This document shows positions 17,055 to 26,332 of a DNA stretch of 40,987 bases, one piece after another. The stretch is taken from positions 1 through 40,987 of the forward strand of contig JAUXGZ010000009.1 in the NCBI GenBank assembly GCA_030621785.1. Direction: 5' to 3'. The notes under the pieces are model-generated. The model was not told where the DNA came from and did no database searches. It worked only from the letters and a program-made list of their open reading frames with translations. Within the stretch, counting starts at the first letter, position 1. Every line of letters begins with the position of its first letter. Source of the stretch: Gammaproteobacteria bacterium (GTDB lineage Bacteria > Pseudomonadota > Gammaproteobacteria > DSM-19610). Position numbers and translations under genes: made by a program.

Positions 17055-17324
17055 ATGATAAACAGAACCGTTACGGTTATTAACAAACTTGGTCTGCATG
17101 CCCGCGCCGCAGCACGCTTCGTGACCCTGGCATCCTCGTTTGCCAGCGACATCAAGGTGGCGCGTAACGGCCAGGAAGTAAACGGGAAAAGCATCATGGG
17201 CATCATGATGCTGGCAGCATCCAGGGGCAGCGCTATCACCCTGGTTGCCGATGGCAGTGATGAAGAAAAGGCCATTGAACGACTTTCCGAACTGATCGAA
17301 CAACGGTTTGGTGAAGACGAATGA
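17055..17324 (+). CDS. ptsH: Phosphocarrier protein HPr
   Basis: An 89-residue HPr. His15 (LGLHARAA) is the EI-dependent phosphorylation site. Ser46 in NGKSIMGIMML is the site for HPr kinase, consistent with the hprK gene in the same cluster. It carries phosphate from EI to the EIIA proteins encoded upstream. It could equally be named npr, but the GKSIMG loop and hprK linkage favour HPr. The stop overlaps the ptsI start (ATGA). Confidence 0.95.
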   Translation: MINRTVTVINKLGLHARAAARFVTLASSFASDIKVARNGQEVNGKSIMGIMMLAASRGSAITLVADGSDEEKAIERLSELIEQRFGEDE

Positions 17325-19066
17325 GCACCACCATCTACGGCACCGGTGTCTCGCGCGGCATTGCCATTGGCAAGGTTCACCGGCTTGCCGGCACAGAAAT
17401 CGAGATTTTTGAAGCCGCCATTCCCGCGCACCTGATCGAAGATGAAATCTCCCGTTTCCGCCAGGCGGTGTACACGGCACGCCAGCAGCTGAAAGCCATT
17501 CGCAACAGCATTCCGGAAGACACCTCGGTGGATATTACCGCATTCATCGACACTCACCTGTTGATGCTGGAGGACAGCATGCTGACCGTCGCACCGGCGG
17601 AATTGATACGCCAGCGGCAATGCAATGCAGAGTGGGCCCTCAAGTCACAGCGCGATGCGTTGGCACGGGTGTTCGAGAAAATGGACGACCCCTATCTGCG
17701 CACGCGCAAGGACGATATCGACCATGTGGTAAGCCGTATCCAGCGCATACTCCGGGGCGAGGAAACACACACTGCCCTGGAGGACAGCGAGCAGCTGCGC
17801 GATGCCATCGTCATCGCTCACGACCTGACACCGGCGGAAACGGCTCTGCTCCACCACCAGGGCATTGCCGGCTTTGTCACTGAATCCGGCGGCCCGTTAT
17901 CGCATACCGCGATCCTGGCACGCAGCCTCGGGCTGCCGGCAATCCTTGGCACACATGTCACACCAGACTGGATACGCGATGGCGACACCGTAATCCTGGA
18001 TGGCGCACAGGGTATTCTGCTGACGGACATCGATAACGCCGTTCTGAAGCGATACCGGCGCCGGCAAAAGGCAAACCAGAAACGCCGCACCGAGCTCAAC
18101 CGACTGAAAGACAAACCGGCGGTAACCGTAGATGGTGTTCGCATCTGCCTGTTGTCCAACGTGGAGTTGCACGAGGACGTACTGGCCGCGCGCAGGGCCG
18201 GAGCCGAGGGCATCGGCCTGTACCGCACCGAATTCCTGTTCATGAACCGCGAAGACATTCCCGACGAAAAGGAACAGCTGCGACAGTACCATTCCATCAT
18301 CAAAACCCTGAAGGGACTCCCGGTCACCATCCGCACCCTGGACCTCGGCGCCGACAAGAGCTGCGGAAGCGAGCCGGAAGCGGATCACATCGTTCCCAAC
18401 CCGGCGCTGGGCCTGAGAGCCATTCGCCTTTGCCTGAAGCACCCTGACCTGTTCCGTCCCCAGTTACGTGCGATCCTGCGAGCCTCGGCAAAGGGCCCGG
18501 TGCGCATGATGATACCCATGCTGTCCAGCGCACACGAACTCAACGAAGTGTTGTCCCTGATCGAGGATGTAAAACACGAACTGCGGCGCGAGGGAACGGC
18601 ATTCGACCCGGACATGCCTATCGGTGGCATGATCGAGGTGCCCGCTGCCGCACTGTCGGCGGGCCTGTTCGCGCGCAAACTGGACTTCCTGTCCATCGGC
18701 ACCAATGACCTGGTCCAGTACACACTTGCGATTGACCGCGTCGATGACGCGGTCACCTATCTCTACGATCCACTGCACCCCGCCGTGCTACGACTCATAA
18801 AGATGGTAATCGATGCCGGCACGCAATACCGGACACCGGTTTCCATGTGTGGTGAGATGGCGGGTGACCCACGCCACACCCGGCTACTGCTCGGCATGGG
18901 ATTGAGGGATTTTTCCGTTCACCCTACCTCCCTGCTCGAAGTCAAGGATGTCATCCAGCACAGCCGGATCGAGCAGACCACTCCGGTCGCAAACGAGATA
19001 CTGGACACGGACGATCCACTGATCATTAGCGGACTCCTCGCCCGCCTCAACGAAAGCAGCGAATAA
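17321..19066 (+). CDS. ptsI: PTS enzyme I (phosphoenolpyruvate-protein phosphotransferase)
   Basis: A 581-residue EI. It transfers phosphate from phosphoenolpyruvate to HPr. The active His195 lies in GGPLSHTAILARSLGLPAI. The PEP-binding domain has GIGLYRTEFLFM, RTLDLGADK and SIGTNDLVQYTLAIDR, and a catalytic Cys region SMCGEMAGD. There is no N-terminal GAF domain, so it is PtsI rather than PtsP. It is coupled to HPr by overlapping codons. Eighty-one bases separate it from mgtE. Confidence 0.96.
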   Translation: MSTTIYGTGVSRGIAIGKVHRLAGTEIEIFEAAIPAHLIEDEISRFRQAVYTARQQLKAIRNSIPEDTSVDITAFIDTHLLMLEDSMLTVAPAELIRQRQCNAEWALKSQRDALARVFEKMDDPYLRTRKDDIDHVVSRIQRILRGEETHTALEDSEQLRDAIVIAHDLTPAETALLHHQGIAGFVTESGGPLSHTAILARSLGLPAILGTHVTPDWIRDGDTVILDGAQGILLTDIDNAVLKRYRRRQKANQKRRTELNRLKDKPAVTVDGVRICLLSNVELHEDVLAARRAGAEGIGLYRTEFLFMNREDIPDEKEQLRQYHSIIKTLKGLPVTIRTLDLGADKSCGSEPEADHIVPNPALGLRAIRLCLKHPDLFRPQLRAILRASAKGPVRMMIPMLSSAHELNEVLSLIEDVKHELRREGTAFDPDMPIGGMIEVPAAALSAGLFARKLDFLSIGTNDLVQYTLAIDRVDDAVTYLYDPLHPAVLRLIKMVIDAGTQYRTPVSMCGEMAGDPRHTRLLLGMGLRDFSVHPTSLLEVKDVIQHSRIEQTTPVANEILDTDDPLIISGLLARLNESSE

Positions 19067-19088
19067 ACCACAACCCCCGGCAATAGTG

Positions 19089-19132
19089 GTTACCTGTAGA
19101 CAAACAGGCTGCTACACTGCCTGTCAGGTAAC
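19089..19132 (+). promoter_or_regulatory. Nested hairpin in the mgtE leader
   Basis: GTTACCTG (19089-19096) pairs with CAGGTAAC (19125-19132). Inside it, ACAGGC (19104-19109) pairs with GCCTGT (19119-19124), leaving a 7-base bulge on the left and a 9-base loop. The stem ends 15 bases before the mgtE ATG, just before its CCGAGG ribosome site. No T-run follows. It may control mgtE translation or serve as an operator. It shows no match I can see to the M-box magnesium riboswitch. Confidence 0.5.
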
Positions 19133-19147
19133 ATTCCGAGGCCTGTT

Positions 19148-20506
19148 ATGAGCGAACCCGCCGAACAGAACAGCATCCAGCAACGCCTGGAGACCCTGAC
19201 AGCAGCTCTGCACAGTGGTGCCGCCGAGCAGGTCAGGCACCTGCTGGCCAGCCTGCATCCGGCCGAAATCGGTGATCTGCTGGAATCCCTGCCCCACGGT
19301 CCACGTGAAATTCTCTGGGAACTGGTCGATCCGGAAGACAAGGGCGAAGCACTCACCGAGGTCAACGATGAAGTACGCGCCGGACTGATCGACGAAACGG
19401 ATGACGAACAGCTGGTCGAAATCACAGAAGGACTGGATACCGACGATCTTGCCGACATACTGCAGGACCTGCCTGGCGCAGTTATCCATGAACTGCTGCA
19501 TTCCATGGACAAGCAAAACCGCCACAGACTGGAGGCTGCACTGTCCTATCCGGAAGATACGGCCGGTGGCCTCATGGATATGGATGTGGTGACGGTGCGC
19601 GCCAGCGCAAGTCTCGACGTGGTATTGCGCTACCTCCGTCTGCGGGGGGAAATCCCGGAACTCACCGACAGTCTCATGGTGGTCGATCGCTTCGATCATC
19701 ACCAGGGCGTACTGTCGCTGGCCGCCCTGCTCACCAACAGCCCTGAAACCAGCGTGGCCGAAATCATGGATCGCGAGATGGAGCGCATTCCCGCATCGAT
19801 GAATGACGTCGATGTCGCCCGTATGTTCCAGGATCGTAACCTGGTCTCGGCACCGGTGGTCGATGACGCCGGCCGGCTGTTAGGTCGTATCACCATCGAT
19901 GACGTGGTCGATGTCATCCGTGACGAAGCAGACCACTCCCTCATGAGTATGGCGGGACTGGACGAGGAAGATGACATCTTCGCACCGGTCATCACCAGTG
20001 CACGGCGCAGGGCGGTCTGGCTGGGGGTCAACCTGGCAACCGCCTTCCTGGCATCCTGGGTCATCGGCCTGTTCGAGTCCACGCTGGAAAAAGTGGTAGC
20101 ACTGGCCGTGCTCATGCCGATCGTCGCGAGTATGGGCGGCATTGCCGGCAGCCAGACGCTGACCATCATGATCCGCGGCCTGGCCCTCGGTCAGGTCGGT
20201 CCAGGAAATTCCAGGATGCTGATGCACAAGGAGATTCTTGTCAGCATCATGAACGGCTTCATCTGGTCGCTGGTGGTCGCACTGATCGCCATGGCCTGGT
20301 TCCAGAATACAGCCATCGGGCTGATTATTGGCAGTGCGCTGGTCATTAACCTGGTGTGCGCAGCGCTGGCTGGTTTTACTATCCCGCTGCTACTGAAAAA
20401 AGTCGGCATCGACCCGGCCCTGGCGGGCACCGTGCTACTCACCACCGTCACAGATGTAGTCGGGTTCACGGCCTTCCTGGGACTCGGGACGCTGTACCTG
20501 ATGTGA
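19148..20506 (+). CDS. mgtE: MgtE-family magnesium transporter
   Basis: A 452-residue MgtE channel. The cytoplasmic N domain spans about residues 20-130 (LHPAEIGDLLESLP, LADILQDLP). Two CBS domains follow at about 137-260 (YPEDTAGGLMDMDVV; GRLLGRITIDDVVDVI), then a transmembrane domain of about five helices (290-450) with MPIVASMGGIAGSQ and the C-terminal TTVTDVVGFTAFLGLG, where the Asp contributes to the ion pore. The N and CBS domains act as a magnesium sensor that gates the pore. Its last 72 bases overlap the oppositely oriented oxygenase gene. Confidence 0.95.
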   Translation: MSEPAEQNSIQQRLETLTAALHSGAAEQVRHLLASLHPAEIGDLLESLPHGPREILWELVDPEDKGEALTEVNDEVRAGLIDETDDEQLVEITEGLDTDDLADILQDLPGAVIHELLHSMDKQNRHRLEAALSYPEDTAGGLMDMDVVTVRASASLDVVLRYLRLRGEIPELTDSLMVVDRFDHHQGVLSLAALLTNSPETSVAEIMDREMERIPASMNDVDVARMFQDRNLVSAPVVDDAGRLLGRITIDDVVDVIRDEADHSLMSMAGLDEEDDIFAPVITSARRRAVWLGVNLATAFLASWVIGLFESTLEKVVALAVLMPIVASMGGIAGSQTLTIMIRGLALGQVGPGNSRMLMHKEILVSIMNGFIWSLVVALIAMAWFQNTAIGLIIGSALVINLVCAALAGFTIPLLLKKVGIDPALAGTVLLTTVTDVVGFTAFLGLGTLYLM

Positions 20507-21022
20507 TGCCGGCCCGAAATTCATGCCAATAGACAGCCGCACTCCGCTGCTGAGATTGCGAGTCACTTCATGAACCACGCCGGGCCGGAAAAATACCAGA
20601 CGCCCTTCCACCGGCGTCAGAGTGACCGTCTGCTCACCACGACCAAGTAACAGTTGCCCCGAGTCGCAGGGTACCCGCACATAGTAAACCGCAGACAACA
20701 GCTCGTCGCCCTCATCGTGGTCATGCGGCACGGTGACGTCTCCGGGGTGCATCTCGTTGAACCAGAAACCCACTGCCAGCTCCTGCGCCGGGTCCCCGAG
20801 CATACGCCGCGCACCCTCCCGGGCCGCAGTGAGTACTGGACCGAGCGAGGACACCAGCAACGCATCGATGTAGATATTTTCGTAGCGCCCCTCGAAAAAA
20901 TGACTCTTGCGCACAGCCGGATCATTCCGCACGGCCTGGTACTGTTTCCAGATGGCCGCATTGACCTTTTCGGCGTCGTCCAGCTGCAACAAATGGCGCT
21001 CGACGGGGTCAAAGGCAGGCAT
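20435..21022 (-). CDS. Putative 2-oxoglutarate/Fe(II)-dependent oxygenase
   Basis: A 195-residue protein from the ATG at 21022; a GTG four codons upstream is possible. The double-stranded beta-helix motifs are visible: HDHD near residue 100 (HxD iron ligands), VVHEVT near residue 148 (distal His) and GVRLSIGMNFG, where the Arg would bind 2-oxoglutarate. It resembles the uncharacterised 2OG-Fe(II) oxygenases of Proteobacteria. The substrate is unknown. It is divergent from darP, and its last 24 codons lie antisense to the end of mgtE, although the stop codon is clear. Confidence 0.75.
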   Translation of the reverse strand: MPAFDPVERHLLQLDDAEKVNAAIWKQYQAVRNDPAVRKSHFFEGRYENIYIDALLVSSLGPVLTAAREGARRMLGDPAQELAVGFWFNEMHPGDVTVPHDHDEGDELLSAVYYVRVPCDSGQLLLGRGEQTVTLTPVEGRLVFFRPGVVHEVTRNLSSGVRLSIGMNFGPASHQVQRPESQEGREPDYICDGGE

Positions 21023-21025
21023 GGT

Positions 21026-21056
21026 TTGACACACAGGGTTTCATATAGACGATAAT
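21026..21056 (+). promoter_or_regulatory. Candidate sigma-70 promoter of darP
   Basis: A perfect TTGACA (21026-21031) is followed after 19 bases by GATAAT (21051-21056), a 5/6 match to the -10 box. The spacer is longer than the usual 17. Transcription would start about 25 bases before the darP ATG at 21087. Confidence 0.5.
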
Positions 21057-21086
21057 AGCGCGAAATCCTGTTTTCCTGAATCTGCC

Positions 21087-21590
21087 ATGCATGACGAAAT
21101 CGACCCCGAAGAGTTGCCTCCGAGCAAGACACGGCGCAAGGCGGAAGCGCACGCCTTGCAGAAACTTGGCACAGAGCTACTGGAGGTTCCGGAAGCTGAA
21201 TGGTTGAAACTCGGACTTCCCGATGCACTGGTAGCGGCGCTCCGCGAAGCGCAACGCATCCATTCACGCAGCGGGCGCAAGCGGCAGCTACAATATATCG
21301 GCAAACTGATGCGGAGTATCGATCCGGAGCCGATTACAGCCTGGTTCGAGCAACGGCGCACACACGGACGCCACATGTCCCGCCTGCACCACGAGCTGGA
21401 ACAGTGGCGCGACCGCCTCATCGAGGAAGGTGACAGCGCCATCGAACTCTATCTGCAACAGCAGGACGCAGACCGCCAGCATCTGCGGCAGCTGGTTCGA
21501 CAGGCGCGCAAGGAACGTGAATTGAACAAGCCGCCCAAAGCCAGCCGGGCATTATTCCGCTACCTCAGGGAAAGGACTACCGGGATCTGA
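21087..21590 (+). CDS. darP: DarP (YjgA), ribosome biogenesis factor
   Basis: A 167-residue cytoplasmic protein of the DarP/YjgA (DUF615) family. In E. coli it binds late 50S precursors and aids maturation. Family features are the N-terminal PPSKTRRKAEAHALQKLG, the helical SGRKRQLQYIGKLMR and the C-terminal KPPKASRALFRYLRE. It is slightly shorter than E. coli DarP (183). Its last 14 bases overlap the end of the convergent amidase gene. Confidence 0.93.
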   Translation: MHDEIDPEELPPSKTRRKAEAHALQKLGTELLEVPEAEWLKLGLPDALVAALREAQRIHSRSGRKRQLQYIGKLMRSIDPEPITAWFEQRRTHGRHMSRLHHELEQWRDRLIEEGDSAIELYLQQQDADRQHLRQLVRQARKERELNKPPKASRALFRYLRERTTGI

Positions 21591-22401
21591 AAGCGGTATT
21601 GCGGTGTTCCAGGCAGGGGAAGGTGCGACGTATATTTCTCAGCTGCTTCAGATCGATATCGGTGCATACCAGGCCCGAACCGTTGGCCAGTTCGTTCATA
21701 ACCTGACCCCACGGGTCGACAATCATACTGTGGCCATAGGTCTCTCGCCCGTTGACATGATAACCACCCTGGGCGGCAGCCAGTACAAAACACAGGTTTT
21801 CGATGGCGCGGGCACGCACCAGTGATTCCCAGTGCGCCTTGCCGGTAATGGCGGTAAAGGCTGACGGCAGGGCGATAATTTCCATTCCCTGGTCGACCAG
21901 CGCCCGGAACAGTTCAGGAAAGCGCAGATCGTAGCAGATTGCCAGCCCGAGCCGGCCAAAAGGCGTATCGAGCACTACGGTGCCGCTACCCGCCTCGATA
22001 GTATCCGATTCGGTGTAACTCTCGTCACTGCCCACCACTGATACATCGAACAGGTGAATCTTGTCGTAACGTGCGACTTGCCGACCCTTGTCATCGTACA
22101 GCAAGCAGGCTGCCAGGATCTTGTTTTCCGAGCTGGCCTGCATGGGAATCGTTCCGCCAACCAGCCAGATGCCATGCCTTGCCGCCTGGTGAGACAGAAA
22201 TTCCTGTATGGGACCATCGCCGGGCGACTCGCGTACTGCAAGCTTGTCGCTTTCCTCCTTGCCCATGATGGCAAAGTTTTCCGGCAACACAATCAGTCTG
22301 GCGCCCTTGTCTGCAGCGACACCGATCAGACGCTCCGCCTCCAGCAGGTTGGCTCCCACATTTGGACCGGATGCCATTTGTATGCAGGCTACGGTAGTCA
22401 C
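21577..22401 (-). CDS. Carbon-nitrogen hydrolase (nitrilase superfamily, Nit-like amidase)
   Basis: A 274-residue cytoplasmic amidase. The catalytic triad is visible: Glu in VLPENFA, Lys in YDKIHLFDV and Cys in AICYDLRFPELFR. The C-terminal HSMIVDPWGQVMNELANG is typical. It resembles the Nit1/Nit2 group, for which deaminated glutathione or omega-amides are known substrates; which applies here is not clear. The start is a GTG with a GGGAG ribosome site. It is the last gene of the long minus-strand series, 54 bases after yhdP, where tldD is found in E. coli. Confidence 0.9.
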   Translation of the reverse strand: MTTVACIQMASGPNVGANLLEAERLIGVAADKGARLIVLPENFAIMGKEESDKLAVRESPGDGPIQEFLSHQAARHGIWLVGGTIPMQASSENKILAACLLYDDKGRQVARYDKIHLFDVSVVGSDESYTESDTIEAGSGTVVLDTPFGRLGLAICYDLRFPELFRALVDQGMEIIALPSAFTAITGKAHWESLVRARAIENLCFVLAAAQGGYHVNGRETYGHSMIVDPWGQVMNELANGSGLVCTDIDLKQLRNIRRTFPCLEHRNTAFRSR

Positions 22402-22455
22402 AGTTCTCCCACCTCTTCACGCTCAGGGGCCAAAGCATAGCACAGTCACCCCGCT

Positions 22456-25400
22456 CTAGAAGTCCCCCGGATGCAATCCGGAATCGTCTTCCGACGGCAC
22501 ATTCTCCCGCACCAGCCGGGTATATACAGGCTTGTCCCAACTCCCGGTAACCTGGTACTTCACCTGCACCATCCGGTTAAACTCCTGCCCCATCAGCCGT
22601 TCGACCAGCAACACCGCAGCACCCACGACCGGGCCGCCGGCGATAACGCCGGCGATCGGCAGACTGGAACTCACCTGTGGCGTGACGGTGACCTGCTGAT
22701 CATAGTCCCTGGCCACCAGGCCGGTACGCCCGGAAATTTCGACAATGGCAGATGGTCCCTTGATGGTAAATCTATCGGTATACGCATTACCATCTGCAAG
22801 CACAAAGTTGCCGCGCAACTTGTCAAAAGTGAAACCCTCCTTGAAGAGGTCGCTAAAGTCCAGTGAAAGGCGGCGTTGCAGCGAGTTCAGGCTGATTACG
22901 TGCAGCAGCTTGCCAGCACCCTCCTTCACCGTATTCAACCGTCCATCCGTGGCCTTGAGTGAAATTTCTCCTTCGACGGACTTAAGGCTGAATTCAACCG
23001 GAGAGCCCTGCCAGTTCAACTGGACATTTCCTTCCTGGATAGCACCGTCCTGGATCGAGTCCTGATCACCGAACCATTTCAACAATTTGCCCAGATTGCC
23101 CCCGGTAACCGTTGCACTGAACTGCGAAGATTGTTGCCCCCCGTGTTCCTTCCAGGCACCACTGCCCGTGAACAACACCGCTTCGGAGTCTATTTCCAGG
23201 ACTTCGAAATCGGCGCCATCCTCGATACGCTTGCTGGACACACGTACCCCCCCGAGTTTCCGCCCGCCCCAGTCAAGATCGCCAACCCGCAGATCCAGTT
23301 CAGGAATGTCTCGCGGATGGAGTACAGAGCGGCTACCGGCATCCCCGGCTACCGGCAGGGTTTCCAACACCAGTACATCCAGATTAGCCAACAGGCGGGC
23401 AGGTCGAATAACCCCGCCAGGCACCCAGCGTACCCAGCCTTCGGCCTGCTCACTTTTCATCAGAAAGTACCAGGGGTCCTGGGGCCGGCTCAGCACGACC
23501 ACGTTCTGAACGGCGTGACCGAACAACTGCAGGCTGCCAATGTCGAGATCAACGGCCAGCGGTGGTACCGCCCGCCCACCGGCGGAACGTTGCGCAAACA
23601 TCGCAATCCAGGCCGGAACATCCAGTGTTTCCAGGTTCCCCGATATATAAATCTGATCCCGGTCCTGCAGGACCGCAGCCTGGCCACCAAAACGGACGGC
23701 CAGCCGACGCACACTGGACCAGTCCCGGTTCAGGAGCATCCGTGCGCTGGCATGATCGGCATAAGTGACCACGAATGGGGATTCCGTGCCAGGAACCCAT
23801 TCGATCTGAAGCTGGCGAGCCTCCTGTGCCGGTTTATCGAAAGGAGCCGGCAGTCGACTGCTAACACCGACCAGGTCACTGCCCAGCTGCAGAACGACAC
23901 CCGGCTCACCCCTGCGTGGCCGGTTCTGTATAAGCAGACGGGTGATCCAGTCTGCCTCTCCGTCTACAGAGGCACCAAAAGGTGAAGCCGATTTTTTCAG
24001 CGCCTGGACCAGCTTCAGTTTTCCCCTCACGTCCACCACGGTTTTCGACCTGTCCGCCTCTCCCTGCCGGTAGACAGACACCAACACCGGCTGCCCCAGC
24101 AACGAAGCTTTCACCTTATCGGCAGAAATTCCTTCGGTCGTGAAGTGCAGAATGCCGTGCAGATCATCAAGTGGCAGATCCGTATACTCACTGCGCAAGG
24201 CATTGCCTTCCAGCGTCACATCTCCACTGATTGCAAGCTTTCCCAGGTCCTTCGCAAGGGGGATACCCAGTTTCAACTGCAGGCTTGCATCGCCTTCCGC
24301 CTCCAGGTTGGATAGCAGTTTGCCAAAACGCTTGCCCAGGGGACTGATCTCGACATAATCCAGCATGCCGCTCAACGTACCTCCGACCGTTCCCTGCATT
24401 TTCAGCAGCGGGTGTTTGAAGTCCCGGATATCTGCAACGACCTGTTCAAGGTGAGAGTCCTGGATCCTGGCGTGATCACCGATAATCGTCATTGAGCGAC
24501 CGACGAACAACGCGGAACCACTCAAGCCGTCGAGCCGCTCCCATTGAGGATGATAATCCAGCCCGACACCATCAAAATCGAAGCGAGCCTCCAGACGCCC
24601 GTTAAACTGGTCAAAGGGTACTTCGTCCAGTTGTCCCTGCAACAAAAAACGCGTATTGCGGGCGGTGCCCGCCGTAAACGCATTCCGGAGCCAGGCCACC
24701 GCCCTGGGGCGCAGAACCTTTTCCGGCAGATAGTGCTTTACCTGCTCAAGCGGAAAATCCTCCAGGGCAATGCGCAGATCCAGCCAGGGCGCCTGGCTAT
24801 AGGGCCAGTCCAGGCGTGCTCTGGCGCTTGCCCGTAACGGGCCGGATGCCAGCTCCAGACGCGTCGATTCGATGCGAAACATGTCCTGGTAACGCTGCCA
24901 GTGCACCGTCCCGGATAAGGCATCGAGTTGCAGTTCGTGAGGAAATACACCGGGCATCGACAGCACCGAATGTGCTCCGTCGAGTTTTATAAAACCTGAT
25001 TGCAGGTTACCTTCCATGCTACCGGACAGGTTCCGGATAGCCGGCAATTCGGCGCTACTTTCCACGCTCAGCGAGTTGAATCGCGCCCGGACCGAGAACC
25101 GTGGCGCCCGCTCGGGCACCAGCTCCACGTCAAAATCCACATCATCCAGACCGCCACTTACGTTCAGATCATCCAGCATTTCCCGGCTGCCGACATCGAT
25201 CCAGGGAAGCAGCGGAAGAACACGTTCTACTTCCTCCAGGGCAATATGGCTCACGCTCCCCCGAAGGAAAGTCGTTTCTCCCCGGAAAATCGTCAACTGT
25301 CCGTTCGAGGCCGGCCATACCGCTATTCCATCCCGCTCGACCTCAAAATCAGACAACGTCAGCTGCCATTCATCGTCACTGCGCGATACACGGAAGCTGC

Positions 25401-26247
25401 CGGTAACCTGCTCGGGATCGGCATCACCGGCTGCGAACAAAAAATCCTGCACCACCAGTGAACCACTCGCCTGGTCGAATTTTCCATTGTCGATATCCAG
25501 CCACAACTCGGCATCCATCTGCCCCGAAAACATCATGGGGAAATTCACAAGCCAGGGTTGCAAGGTATCAAGACTGAGAGCTGTGCCGCCCAGATAGGAA
25601 CGCCCTTTCCAGGTTTCCGGCTGATCGACCTCGCCGGTAAAGTCTGCTGCCAGCTTGAGGCTTCCACCCATGGAATCCGGCATGCTCGTCTCAACCAGCA
25701 ACTGGTGGCGACGGCCGGTATTGGCCAGCCGCAACCGAACCAGCTCGAACTGCAGGGGTTGACGGCCGAAACGCGAATCCAGTATATCGAAGTGCACTTC
25801 CCGGAGAACAATATTACCTTGCTGCAACAGCCACTTAAACGGTGCCAACAGCGCAGAAAGTGGCGGCAATGGACGCTTGCCGACCTCCACCCGTGATTCC
25901 AGACCGATGAGCTCGATGCCTGCCATGCGCCACTGCAGGTGTTGCAGGGATTCCAGGATATCAAACTCCACCCGCACTTCCCGAATATCCAGCCGACCAC
26001 CGGGCAGGCGCTCATCTTCGATGGCAAGCTGCTGCAGTCGCAGCACGGGTGACAGGCCGCGCCAGGCTGCATCCAGCGCGCCAATCTGTACCGGCCGTTG
26101 CAGATAATTCGCAGAGACTGATTCGAGCTCCGCCCGGTAAGCGGACATTTGTGGCAACAGAATACGCGCCGCACTCATCGCAACAGCAATACTGACCACC
26201 AGCCCTGCAAACGAGAACCAGATCAGGCGTAGCAGGCTATGCCACAT
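22456..26247 (-). CDS. yhdP: YhdP, AsmA-like phospholipid transport protein
   Basis: A 1263-residue envelope protein, close to E. coli YhdP (1266). A single N-terminal membrane helix (residues about 8-30) is followed by a very long, strand-rich periplasmic part with DUF3971/AsmA character. The C-terminus holds LLHVISLNSLQRRLSLDFSD and VARDYDQQVTVTPQVSSSLP, both family hallmarks. YhdP, TamB and YdbH are thought to form tubular bridges moving phospholipids to the outer membrane. It follows rng, the E. coli order, after an 85-base gap. Confidence 0.93.
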   Translation of the reverse strand: MWHSLLRLIWFSFAGLVVSIAVAMSAARILLPQMSAYRAELESVSANYLQRPVQIGALDAAWRGLSPVLRLQQLAIEDERLPGGRLDIREVRVEFDILESLQHLQWRMAGIELIGLESRVEVGKRPLPPLSALLAPFKWLLQQGNIVLREVHFDILDSRFGRQPLQFELVRLRLANTGRRHQLLVETSMPDSMGGSLKLAADFTGEVDQPETWKGRSYLGGTALSLDTLQPWLVNFPMMFSGQMDAELWLDIDNGKFDQASGSLVVQDFLFAAGDADPEQVTGSFRVSRSDDEWQLTLSDFEVERDGIAVWPASNGQLTIFRGETTFLRGSVSHIALEEVERVLPLLPWIDVGSREMLDDLNVSGGLDDVDFDVELVPERAPRFSVRARFNSLSVESSAELPAIRNLSGSMEGNLQSGFIKLDGAHSVLSMPGVFPHELQLDALSGTVHWQRYQDMFRIESTRLELASGPLRASARARLDWPYSQAPWLDLRIALEDFPLEQVKHYLPEKVLRPRAVAWLRNAFTAGTARNTRFLLQGQLDEVPFDQFNGRLEARFDFDGVGLDYHPQWERLDGLSGSALFVGRSMTIIGDHARIQDSHLEQVVADIRDFKHPLLKMQGTVGGTLSGMLDYVEISPLGKRFGKLLSNLEAEGDASLQLKLGIPLAKDLGKLAISGDVTLEGNALRSEYTDLPLDDLHGILHFTTEGISADKVKASLLGQPVLVSVYRQGEADRSKTVVDVRGKLKLVQALKKSASPFGASVDGEADWITRLLIQNRPRRGEPGVVLQLGSDLVGVSSRLPAPFDKPAQEARQLQIEWVPGTESPFVVTYADHASARMLLNRDWSSVRRLAVRFGGQAAVLQDRDQIYISGNLETLDVPAWIAMFAQRSAGGRAVPPLAVDLDIGSLQLFGHAVQNVVVLSRPQDPWYFLMKSEQAEGWVRWVPGGVIRPARLLANLDVLVLETLPVAGDAGSRSVLHPRDIPELDLRVGDLDWGGRKLGGVRVSSKRIEDGADFEVLEIDSEAVLFTGSGAWKEHGGQQSSQFSATVTGGNLGKLLKWFGDQDSIQDGAIQEGNVQLNWQGSPVEFSLKSVEGEISLKATDGRLNTVKEGAGKLLHVISLNSLQRRLSLDFSDLFKEGFTFDKLRGNFVLADGNAYTDRFTIKGPSAIVEISGRTGLVARDYDQQVTVTPQVSSSLPIAGVIAGGPVVGAAVLLVERLMGQEFNRMVQVKYQVTGSWDKPVYTRLVRENVPSEDDSGLHPGDF

Positions 26248-26332
26248 GGAAATGCCGGGTTCCGGCCAAGCGATGGTACAGTCGCAACCGGCGGTCCGCA
26301 GGTATCAGGGTGAAATACATCGGCAACGGAAC

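Noticed and set aside
16784-17620. Long minus-strand frame opposite the EIIA, HPr and EI genes
   Set aside because: It is antisense to three well-identified overlapping genes and resembles no protein family.
19089-19132. mgtE leader as an M-box magnesium riboswitch
   Set aside because: The leader is far too short for the M-box fold and shows none of its conserved core.
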